64,000 bases of DNA from Roseovarius sp. MMSF_3281 (GTDB taxonomy: Bacteria > Pseudomonadota > Alphaproteobacteria > Rhodobacterales > Rhodobacteraceae), in NCBI RefSeq assembly GCF_030733685.1, contig NZ_JASHIM010000002.1, positions 124,001 through 188,000 of the forward strand, written 5' to 3'. Below the pieces are notes generated by a model. It was not told the DNA's origin. It saw nothing but the letters and a program-made list of their open reading frames with translations, and did not search any database. Below, piece after piece: positions 1 to 12,000 of this stretch (position 1 is the stretch's first letter; each line of letters opens with the position of its first letter). A program made the translations under genes and the position numbers.

Positions 1-1
1 T

Positions 2-3000
2 TTCACGCTTGAGGTTGCCGACGGCAATTGCGCGCCGGTCTTCGGAACACTCCCGGACGAGGTTGTACTGCGCGAGGGGCAGCCTTTTGGCCTGCAGGTG
101 CCGGTCAATGACGCCGACGGCGACCGGGTCACCGTGGTTGCGGATGGCCTGCCGCCGGGTGCCGAATGGAATGCCGCCACGCGTGAGTTGCGCTGGACAC
201 CCGAGGAGGGTCAGCGCGGCTTTTACGGCGATCTGCGTCTGATCGCCGAGGACGGGGCAGGGCGCACGATCCACCGGTTGCCGATCCGGGTGACTGTCGG
301 GGCGGCGCCGCCCGAACTGACCGCGCCGCGCGACGTGGCCGCCGAGGAAGGGCGCAAAGTCGCCATCCGGCTTGGTGGCAGTGGCGGCGCGGGCGAGACG
401 CTTCGTTTCCTCGCGCTGGAGAACTCGCTGCCCAGTGGCGCACAACTCAACCCGCGGACAGGGGTTCTGGAATGGACGCCGGGCTATGATCAGGCGGGCG
501 CCTACGATGTTGTCCTGGGCCTGACGGACGGTACGGCGACGGTGCGGCGCGAGATGACGGTGACCGTCGCCGCAGCGGAGGCGCCACCGGTGTTTCTTGA
601 TCTTGATGGCTGGCAAGTCGCGGAAGGGCAGCCAATTGCCATTCCGGTATTCGCCTACGATCCCGACAATCCGCTTTATCGCCCGCCCGACCGGCAGCCC
701 GACGGCAGCCTGAGCGAGGTGGATATCCCACCAACGGTCGAAGTGCGGGCCGTGTCGGGCCTGCCTCAGGGGGCGGTGCTGGATACCGAGGCGATGGAAT
801 TGCGCTGGACGCCGGGGCATTTGCAGGCCGGGGAATACGAAATCGTGCTTGAGGCGGTGGATACCGGCGGGCCACAGCCGATCACGGTGCGCGATACCCT
901 GACGCTGGTCGTGACCGAGGCGAATGTCGCGCCGGTGCCGCAAGCGCCTGCGCGCACGACGCTGGCGGGGGGCACGACCCGTAGCATAGATATCGCGGCG
1001 CCCGACCCCGAGGGTGGCGCGGTGACGCTCTATCTTGCCGATTCCTTCACCGGACGACCGCCGCCCGATTTCGTGACGCTGGTCGATAATGGTGATGGCA
1101 CCGGCCGGATCACGCTTGCCCCCGCGCCCGAGGATCGTGGTGTGATCCAGCTTCGCCTCGTGGCCGAGGATGCCGAGGGTGGTTATGCCGACACCGTATT
1201 CGGGATCGAAGTTACGGCAGACAACCTTGCGCCGCGGATCGGCCCGCTGTTCGATGCGGTGGCCACCACGGGCGACCCGTTGTCGCTGTTGCTGCCCATC
1301 TCGGACCCGGATGGCGAGATCCCGGATCTGACACTCTCTGGCCTGCCTGCCGCCGCCACGCTCGACGCGGCGGGGCCGGGCCAGTATGCGCTGAACTGGA
1401 CACCGGGCGCCGGGGATGCGGGGGATTACGACGTCGAAATTCTGACCCGTGACGGCGATGGCCTTGAGGCGCGTGGCAGTTTCCATCTCAAGGTGCGCGC
1501 GGCCAACGACGCGCCAGTGATCGGCCCTATCGGCGACAGGGAGGTCGCGGCAGGAAGCGAGCTGCGCTTTGAAGTTCCGGCACAGGATCTTGACGGCGAT
1601 ATTTTGAATTTCATGGCCTCGAACCTACCGGACGGGGCGCACTTTGACCGGCAGTCCGGGGTGTTCCGCTGGACACCCGACCGGTCGCAATCGGGGCCGC
1701 ATGGCGTGACGTTTACCGCGTCGGACGGGCTGAAGGCGGCCAGCGAGACCGTGACATTGACTGTTACGGCGCCCAATAGCGCGCCGGTCTTTACGCCGGT
1801 GCTGCCACAGGTTGTGCGCGAGGGGAACGAACTGCGCGCACTGGTTTCGGCGGCTGACCCCGAGGGCGATCCGCTACGTCTGGAGATGCTGAACGCGCCA
1901 GAGGGGGTAAGCTTTGACCCCGATGCCGGCTTGGTCGAGTGGTTGACGGGTTTCGAGGATGCCGGCAATTATACACTACGCTTCCGCGCCACCGATGCGG
2001 CGGGGCTGAGCGCCGATCTGACGCTGCCGCTAACCGTGACGGACGTCAACCGTGCGCCGACGCTGGATGCTCCTGACGGAACATTCGCCGTGGGTGAGGC
2101 GCGCGTGCTTAACCTCGAGGCTACTGATCCGGACGGGGATACCCTGAGTTACGAGTTGAGCGACGGGCCCGCGGGGATGACGCTTGACCCCGCGACGGGC
2201 GAAATCAGTTGGACACCGGTACCCGGACAGGCGGGTGAGCATCTTGCCGTGTTCACCGTGACCGATGGACAGGCCACCACGCAGGTGGCGGCGGTTTATC
2301 GGGTGGCCGCGCTTCCGGTCACGCCGCAAGTTCGGGTCGAGGTGACACCGGGCTTCCCGGCGCAGCCGGGCTTGCCGGTGCTGATCCGGCCGGTGGTCTC
2401 GGGGCTGGACCCTGTCGCGCTATCGGAAATCACCGTGGAGGGCGAGACGCTGGAGCGTGATGCGCTGGGCCGGTTCGTCTGGACGCCCGAGACGCCGGGC
2501 CGTTTCACCGCGCAGGTGCGCGTTGTGGACGAGGCCGGGCGCGAGACGCGGTTGGAGCATGTCCTCAAGGTGCGTGACCCGGCGGACAAGGCTGCGCCCG
2601 AGGTGGCGCTTGACCCGTTGCCGCGCGGTGGCTTGGTGACCGAGGCTTTCGACCTGACGGGCCGCATCGACGATAGCAACCTAGATACCTGGCGGATCGA
2701 GTTGATCGACCGGGCCTCCGGCGCGGTACGGCGCCTGGCCGAGGGCACGGGGCCGGCGAATGGCACCTTGGCCCGCATTGACCCGTCCAGCCTGCCCGAC
2801 GGTTTCCACGCGTTGCGCGTCACGGCAACCGACATGGGCGGGCGCCGCGCGATCCGTGAAGCGGCGCTGGAGGTTCTGGCCCCGGACAAGGCTGCGCGCC
2901 CGCAACTTACCGTGCCGCTGGGGCAGGTCGATCTGGATGGCTTCGATTTCGATCTGGTGCAGGCCTACGACGCTTTGGACCTTGGCACGGATCCGGCCAA

Positions 3001-6000
3001 GGACCGTGTTGCGCAGGGTTGGCGCTTGCGCGGAGTTGACCTGCGGCTGGTCAGTGAGGCACCGACCACCGGGCAGGAAAGCAATGGCCTCTTCGCGCCG
3101 CTGCCGCGCGGGACGCGGGTGCAGGTTGATCTACCGGACGGCACGCGGGCCGGGTTTACCTTTGTCCCTAGGGTCGAAACGCTGGCCGGTCAGGACGTAT
3201 TGCGCCCCGAGTGGCGTCCCGACCCGGCGGCACAGGGCTGGAGCCTCGAGACGGCCGAGGCGCGGCTGATTGAAAAGGGCGGGCGGTTCTATGTGGGCGG
3301 CAGCAACGTGCCCTATAACCCCGCCGCCCCCGGCAGCGATGGCGACGATTATCGCCTGACCGGCCCGGATGGCACGCAATGGAGCATCGATTCGTCGCGC
3401 GGCGTGACGCGCATTGAGCGACCGGATGGCCAGGTGCTCTATGTGTCCGATGGCGGGCTTTATGGATCTGATGGCAGTTCCGTTCAGTTTACCCGGGATG
3501 CCGCCGACCGCATCGAGCGGATCGAGGGGGCAGGCGTGTCACGCGTCCACCGCTTCGGCGCCGGGGGCAGGCTTGACTTGGCCTTCGATCTCGAAACCGG
3601 GCAGGCGGCGCGCTATGGCTATGACGCCGAGGGCAGGATGATCCTGAGTGTCGCGGGCGACGGCACCGGCACCCATTGGCTAAACGGTGCTCCCGAGCCG
3701 ATTCTGACCGATCTGGGCGGGTTGAGCGATCTGGCTCCCCGGAGCCTGACGCTGGATGGCGGTGGCGTGGTGGCGCTGTCGCTCACGCCCGGGGAACTGG
3801 AGTCGACCGCCTCGGGTTCTGTTTTCCTGCGGGCTGAACTTGAAGGGCAGGCCACGATGACGCTCAATGGCCGTGTTCCGGTGGCCGAGACCGTCACCGC
3901 CTCGGGCCGGACCGTCATGTTCGAGGTAACACGCGCTGGCCTGTCGGCGCTGCGGCTGGACGGAAACGGGGACGTGACCCTGCAACTGGCGCCGGTGGGC
4001 GACATCGACGGTGACCGCGATGTTGACGGTGATGACAGTGCCGCCTTCGGTGCGGGCCGGGATGTGAATGGCGACGGCGCGGTCGACCGTGCGGACCGTG
4101 CGGCGTTCAACGCGATGTTCGGGCTGGCCGCCAACAGCGCGCCCAGTCTCGACCCGGCGCGCGATGCGCTCAAGACATGGGTGGACCTGCCGGTTGATAT
4201 CGATCTTTCGGGGCAGATTTCAGACCCTGACGGCGACGCGGTCTATTTCACCGTGCTCGGGGCCGAGGGCGGTGCACTGGAAATGACGGGATCGAACGGG
4301 GTGGTTTTCACCCCCGAAACCGGACGGACCCAGACGGCGACGATCCGGCTTGGCGTGACCGACGGCTATGGTCCACTGCGGGAACTGGCCTTGCCGGTGG
4401 AGATATCCGATGCGGCGCTATTGTCGCTGGATTTCGAGGATCGCGAGATTGTTTTCGACGCCGAAGGCCAATTTGCCGATATCTCGCTTCTGGCCGATTT
4501 CGCCGATGCCGAGGATATACGCGTGTCTGGCGGATGGGCTGGTCTGACGCTGGATGACGGCGATACCGTGACATTGGAAGATGGGCGCCTGACAGCGGTG
4601 GCGCCTGGCCATGACGTGCTGCGCGCGCAGCGTGGTGATATCGGCGCGGCCACGGCGGTGGGGCTGCTTGACCCGCAGGACAGCGAGGCGCTTATCACCT
4701 TTGTCGGCGGGATTGATGCCTACCCGGACGCGGTGACGCTGCTGCCTTCGGGCGGCACGCGACAGATCGTGACCTCCTTGGGCACACTTGGCCGCCGGTT
4801 TGTCGGCGATGCTGCAGAGGGAACCCGCTATCAGGTGGGTGATGCGCGCATTCTGTCGGTTGACGAAGATGGCCTGATGACGGCGCTGGCCCCCGGCGAG
4901 ACGACCGTGACGGTGATCCATGCCTACGGTGAGGAAACCCTGACGGTGCGTGTCGCCGCCCCGCTGGCCGAGGCCAAGGTGGATGAAGAGGGCGGTATCG
5001 TCGAAGCGCCGGGCGGTGTCAGCCTCGGCTTTGCGCCGGGGGCCTTTGCCGAAGAAACCGACGTGACGGTTCAGGCGCTCGATGCCACGGCGACCGCGCC
5101 CACCGCGCAAATCCCGGACGTGTTCGAACCCTTCGCCGCCTTCGATTTCGACTATGACGGGAATCTGAACGCCGATCCGGGCGCGCCGGTGCAGATCGCC
5201 GTCGAAGCGCCCGGCCTGGAAGAAGGCGACGAGGTCGCCTTCTTCCAGAAGATCGAGTTGCCCACCGGCCCCAACGGTGAGATGGAGGTGCATTGGGGGG
5301 TCTTCGACACCGGCCGCGTCGGCGCCGATGGCGTGGCGCGCTCGGCCTCGCCGCCGTTCCCGGGACTCACCGACCGCGGCCAGGTTCTGGCGGCCCGGCA
5401 GGGCATGCCGATGAAACCCATTGTCCTGCAGCCGGCGGTTGCCGCCGATGCCATCGGGCTTCTGGCCATGGCCGTGCCCTTTGCCGCGCTGGGCCTGCCC
5501 GGGTTGATGGTCGGCCTTGCGGTCGCGGGCACGCTTTCGGCCAGTGCGGTGCTCGTTCCGGCGGCGGCGCAGGCGGCGAATTACGAGATTTATCAGGAAT
5601 TCGCGAACCGCGAGATCACGTCGGTGCCGCAATACACCGAGCTTGACCCCGGTTTTGGCCCCACCTTCGTGGAATTCGATACGGTCGACGACCCCTTGGA
5701 GCCCCGGGTGATAGACGATCAGGTGGCCGCCGGGCCCTTCACCAACGCGCAGCGCCCCGAGATAACCGAGGCCGGGCTGGTGGATTCGACCAACCTGTTC
5801 AGTTCCATTCGACTGGAAGGCACGCTGTTCATGGACGACGTCCAACTGGAGGCGCGCGACGGCGAATTCTCGGCCGAGGATATCCGCGATTCGCGTATCC
5901 GCCTGCGGTTCCAGGGCGAGGATAGGTTCATTTATGGCGCGGACTTCGTCGATGTGGCCCTCACGGCGGCAAGTAACAGCCAACGTTTCACCAATGTGAT

Positions 6001-9000
6001 CGAGGCCAAGCTGCCCACCGACATCCTGATCGGTCAAACCTCGATCTATGTCGAGCGGCTGGTCAATCCTGGGCGCTACCCGCCGGAAGGGCCATGGCCC
6101 GAGGACGCGCAATACGTCAGCTCGCACCCGGTGCGCCTGTCGAGCGCGGGGGGCTTGGCCTTTGTCAGTTCGCGCCCTCGCCCGGGCGAGGCGGCCTCGG
6201 CCTATATCGACGTGATCGAGCGTGGCTCGATCACCCAAGGCACGGCGGACCGTGTGGTGAGCCGCGTGCCGTTGCCCGGCAATATCGAGGGCGACCGGAT
6301 CATTGATATGGTGGCGTCGCAGGGCGACGCGGCGCTTTACGTGCTGACACCTTCGGGGGTGCGGATTTTCGATACCATCGCCATGCGCTTTGTCGATCTG
6401 GATGGCAGTGACGGCCCCTTCGATTTCGTCGGTATCCCCGGTGGGCGGGTTGCGGATTTCACCGCGGCGCCGGACGGCTCGGCGCTTTATGCTGCGGCGC
6501 GCGACAAGGTGTACCGGATCGAGCTGCGGCGCGGGCAGCCCGATTACCTGCAGGCCAAGGCCATCGGCAGCGTCAACGCGTCTTACAGCGATCTTGATTC
6601 CCTGTTCCAAAACGTTGGCTTGCAACCGTTCAACCAGATCCACGAGATCGAGTTGAACGCGGATGGTACGCGCCTTTTCGCCTTGGCGCCGATTTATCCC
6701 GAGGGCGCGTCGCCCAACCTCACGGACCGCGAGACCGAAGGCGAAATCTATGTCTTTGACGTCGATCCCGCGAAAATGGGCGAGATGGTCGAAGTTGACG
6801 GAGCCCAGTTGCCGGCGTTCGGTCGCCGCTTGCAAATGGAGGCCCTGCCGCCCGACGGGGGTCAGCGGACAGAGGGCGGTTATCTTTCCGAGCGCGGCAA
6901 CCTCGTGGTGCAATGGAACCCGAAATACCTTGGGCGGACCGGCGAGAACGACGTGATGCTGATGACCGCCTTCGGAAATTCCACCGACGGGCTCAAGCGG
7001 CTGCGGATCGTCGAGAACGACCCCGAGAATTTCCAGCTTCGGCTGGAGCGGGTCATGGCCACGATCGAGCCGTATCAGGACCAGGAACTCGAGGAGATGA
7101 ACCGCGGGCTCGTCCGCAACCAGTTCAACGCATGGGGCTGGAACGCCGAGGGCGTGTTCCGCTTCTTCCCGACAGTCGGTACATCGCGCCAGCCCTTCGA
7201 CCTCGATATCCAGACGGCGACGGACATGGTGATCCTGCCGGATGCCTCCTATGCTTTCGTGGCCGATGCGGGCACGCGGCCTTGGTATTCGAATGAGCTG
7301 CAAATCCAGATCGAGAACCAGACACAGGTCGGTGGCAAGATCGGTATCATTCAGGATCCGCTGGGCTTGAATGCCGGGCCACGGTTCCTTGGTTCGACCA
7401 CGCCGCTGCCCCGCCAGTGGCTGCGCGAGATCGCCCTGTCAGACGATGGCACACGGCTTTATGTCTCGGTTACCAATGCCGACAACGTGCTGGTCTACGA
7501 TGTTGCCAACCTGATCCTTGCGGCCAACAATTCCGGCAATGACATCGACCTGCGGCGCTTCCCGGTCGATCATCAGGACAACGCTGGCAATCCCTTGGCA
7601 GGGGTGCAGGTCAACCTGCCGGGGATCGACAGCAACAAGCCGGGGCAGATCGCACTGAACAAGCGCGCCACGCTCACGCTTGACGAACCGCCACAGCCGA
7701 TTGTTGTGCATGGCGACAATTCCGAGGAACTGACGCTGGGGTTTGAATTCAATGCCCGCGACCTGCCACTGGACAAACGTACGGCCCGGCTTTTCCTGAG
7801 CCAGTTGACGAATGGTCAGGGGCTTTTTCCAATCGACGCGCCTTCGCTTGTCGACCGCGAGGGGGAATTCGACGAGCAAGTCCCGGATTGGAACCCGGGC
7901 CGCATTTTCACCACGCCCGAAGGCGATCCACTGAAAGCCGGATACAGTTACCGGGTGAACCAACTGGGCAAGCTGGTTGAGACCGGGCGTATTGACGACA
8001 CCCGCGTCGAGGTGACCTTCGACGCACGTTTCAACGAGGTGCTGACCTCGGGGCAGGTGTATTACTGGGGTGTGCAGATCGCCAACTCGACCGAGCGCGC
8101 CTCAAGCACCTTCCAGACTGCGGCGCGCCCGGCCGAGGGTACCTATGGGCCAGTCACAGTGCTGAGCCACGGGTTCCAATTCTGGCCCTCGTCGCTCGAT
8201 ACCTTCCTCGACGGCGCGCTGGAACAGCCCGAGGAGATCGAGAACCTTGCCCGGCTTATCGCGCGGTCCTCGGGTGGGGCGACGATCCTTGCCTATGACA
8301 AGGCAAGTGGCGATTGGGTGAATCGCGTGACGGGCAAGCGCAACAGCGACGCGCTTGAGCCCGGCAAGCCGGTGATCCTGTTGTCGGACTGGGTCAAGGA
8401 GGCCGACATCACCGACGAGGGGTTTGCCGAGGCGGCGGCGGATTCGATCTTTGCATCGCTGATGGCGCTTGATCTGGAAACCAATGGCGAGCTGCTCAAG
8501 AGTCCGCTGCACTTCATCGGCCACAACCGTGGCGCGGTCGTCAACAGCGAGATGATCCAGCGGCTGGGCGTGCATCGGCCCGATGTGACCGACATCCACA
8601 TGACGACGCTCGACCCGTTCGACCAGAAACAGGCGAGCCTGAAGATTCCCTTCAAGGACATTGTCCTGCTTGGCAAGAACATCAATGACGCGATTACCGC
8701 CGCCACTGCCGCGGCGACCGCCGTGTCGACTGTCGCGGGCGGCGGCGCGGTCACGGCGGGTGCGGGCCTGACGGCCATCGTCAAGCAGCGCGCCTTGTCC
8801 AAAGCCATCGAAAAGGTGATCGATGTCGCCGATACCCTCGGCATCAAGATCAGCACTATCGACTGGGACGATTTCAAGGACCCCGATATCAAGCGCTGGG
8901 GCAACGTAGGCTTTGCGGACAACTATTACCAGACGGCCGCCAAGGTGAAGCGTGATACCTCTTTCGATCCCAATGCGGACTTCGATATCGTGGGCACCGG

Positions 9001-12000
9001 CAGCACGGTCATCAACAATATTCTCGACAAGTTGAAAGTGCCGGGCCCCTTCACCTTTTCGGCCAACGGGCGCGGCACGGGCCAGAACTGGAATTTCGAC
9101 CTTGACCTGACCAAGGGGGCCACCGGCTTTGACAAGGACGACATCACCCTGCCAGGCGGGATTTCCTTTGGCTTCGGCGGACCCACCGACCGGGTGTTGT
9201 CGTGGTACGCGGGCACGATCCACACCGGGATCACCCGCTTTGGCGATAGCGCCATCCCCCGCACCGACAGGTCGATCGGGCAGCGCATCACCTCGATGGG
9301 CTATGTCACCGATCAGCGGTTCGATGCCAAGGGCTGGTACGCGGTGCGCCCCGTATCCTTGTCCAACAGCACGGCGCTTTCGGGAATGCGCAACGAAGTG
9401 GTGCGCGCAGCCCCCGACAACACCACGGTGCCCGGCGTCATTCAGGAGGGCACCGGGCAAGGCTGGTTCTATTCGGTCTCCGGCGGCGGCGACGTCTGGC
9501 GACCCGGTACCCGTTCCGCCGTCCGTGAACCGGTGACCAACGACAATTCCGAGCAAGGCAAGATCGTCGGTGAGCCGGTGCCGGATGTCTTCAACGGCAA
9601 TTTCGAGCACGGCACCAAGCAGTCGCTCTTCAACCTTTTCCTGTCCAAGATCGACCTGCAAAGCTTCCTCGACGAGCGCGCGGGCGACGACCCCGGCAAA
9701 CGTGCACAGCTCAAGGCATTGGTCAGCGGGACGGCTAGCGGGTTCGGCCGGTTCCCCTTGTCCTATGAGCTTCCGGGCTGGTCCTTCCATGGCGGCGAAG
9801 GCTTTACCATCGGCCTGGGCGAGCTGGAGGATGTGCCCTTCGACCTGTCGGCGGACGTGGCCGGGCTGTTCGTTACCGAAACCTCGGCCGGGGCGGTCTT
9901 CGGCCAACTGATGAACAAGGTCGGCGACGTGCTGGCCGACAAACTGTTCGACGCGGCCTTCAAACAAATCCAGACACGTCTTGTCCTGCGCGACTACGAC
10001 ATTCCCAACGATCCCAACTGGGCCAGTTATCAGGCCCTGGTCCAACAGGCCAATGATGAGGGTACGGTGGCCAACAAGCGGGCCAAGGCCTTGGGCGATG
10101 CCTACAAACTGGTCGATGGGTTGTTGCAACAACCGGGGCTGAAGGATGCGTTCCTCAAGAACAAGGTCTTCCCGGATTACGTCGACCCGTCCAAGGAGGT
10201 CAGCCTCGAGGATTTGGTCAAGATCGGTGAAAATGGCAAGGCCAACCCCTTCGGCGTGGAAGCGGCGCGTGCCTATGTCAAGGAGGCGATCAAGTATTAC
10301 ACCACTGGCAAGGGGTCGATCTTTGGCCAGTCGGACAAGGCGCTCTTGATGGGTGGACAGACGATCCTCAAGACGGCGCTCAAATCGTTTGACGATTTCA
10401 ACCCCGTGGCGCAGCTATTCGGCAATTTCTTCGACACCGACAAGCTGATTGATGCCGTGGTGGACAAGGTCGCAGAGTTTGACCGGATCGTGCACAACCG
10501 CTTCTACGTGCCGCCCTCCGGCGCGAACTACATCAGTTTCGAGACCGTTGCGCCGCTGATCCTGACCGACGCCAAGCTTGAGTATTTCCTGATTGAGCAG
10601 GGCACGGACCCCGACAGTGTTGTGGATGGCAACAGCCCCGGGGTGGTGGACCACGATACGGTGACGCTTGATCCCGGTGTCTTCTCCCGTGAGCAGCATA
10701 TCGTTCAGTTGTCCTCGGCGGTCGATGAAGGCGTCTATACGCTCATGTTCCGGCAAGTCGGCTTCGAGGCGCCCGACGGCTCTGCCTCGGTTCTGCCACC
10801 GCAGGATGGCTCGGCGGAATCCGATGCCATCACGCAGTTCGTGCAAAACGCCAGCGATGCCGTCGAGACCGCCGCCGACACGATCAGCCAGATTTTCTTC
10901 CTCGACGACATCACGCTTCTGGGGACAGCGGCGGAAGCCGCGCAACAGGCCGCGCGCGCCGGTGCGGGAACCGGTAGGACGGTCACGCAGACCGAGGCGC
11001 AGGTCTTGGCCGGCTGGGCCCGCGATCTGTGGGCAGACAGCGGGTTGACCACCGATACCGCGCTTTCGGCGCTAGATGACCTGCGCCTCGTGGTGGCCGA
11101 TCTGCCGGGTACGCTTCTGGCACAGGTCGAGGGCGAGGTTCTGACAATCGACAGCGATGGCGCGGGGGCGGGCTGGTTCGTCGATCCCACGCCGCAAGCG
11201 CACGAGGAGTTCACCAGCGACGCGGATGACTGGCTCATGCGCGGCGAGGCGGGGATGGGCCATGACCTTCTGACCGTTCTGGCGCACGAGATGGGCCATG
11301 CCCTTGGCCTGCCCGACATACCTTTGGCAGAGGCGCCTGAGCGGTTGATGTCGGGCGTGATCGAGACAGGCACCCGGCGCCTGCCCTCAGTGGCGGATTT
11401 CGCGCAGGGCGTGATGCCTGATCTCACCGCGACCGGATTGCAGGCGGCGCGCGGGGCACCGACCAACATGGATTTTGTAAATGGCGATTTCTCGGTGCCC
11501 GCTGGTGTTTCGGCAGGCTGGGACCTGGCCGGTGCTGCGCGCATCGACAACGGCACGGGGGTGGTCGACGAGGGGTCGGGTGGCTTCTCGGGGCTTTCAC
11601 AGTCGGTCCTGCGTGCCGCCGGGGCAGACAGCATCGCCTTCACGCTTTCGGATATCACGCTGGGCGCGCAGGCGGGCCGGGCGCCCGACGCGCTTGAGGT
11701 GATGCTGCGCGACGATACCGCGGCGGCGGTCGTATCGCAGGTGCAGGGCCTGGGCGGAACCGACGCGCTATTGTCGGTCCAGGTCGACGGACGGGTGTTC
11801 TTCGGGCCGGGCGTCAGTGTTTCGGGGGTGGCGGCATCGGGCGATATGGCCGATCTGTCCCAACCGCTGGAGGTCACGGTCGACCTTTCCTCGGTGCCGG
11901 TGGGCAATGCCCTTCACCTCGGGTTCGACCTCTTGGGTTTCGGCGCGCAGGACAGTTCCTATCGGGTGGACGATGTGCAGGTTGTCTTGCCTGACAACGC

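Noticed and set aside
4418..7303. A 961-residue antisense frame in the giant gene (and similar frames at 8102-10132)
   Set aside because: It runs opposite a clearly coding frame with protein-family motifs, is a product of high GC codon bias, and has no recognisable domain or ribosome site.
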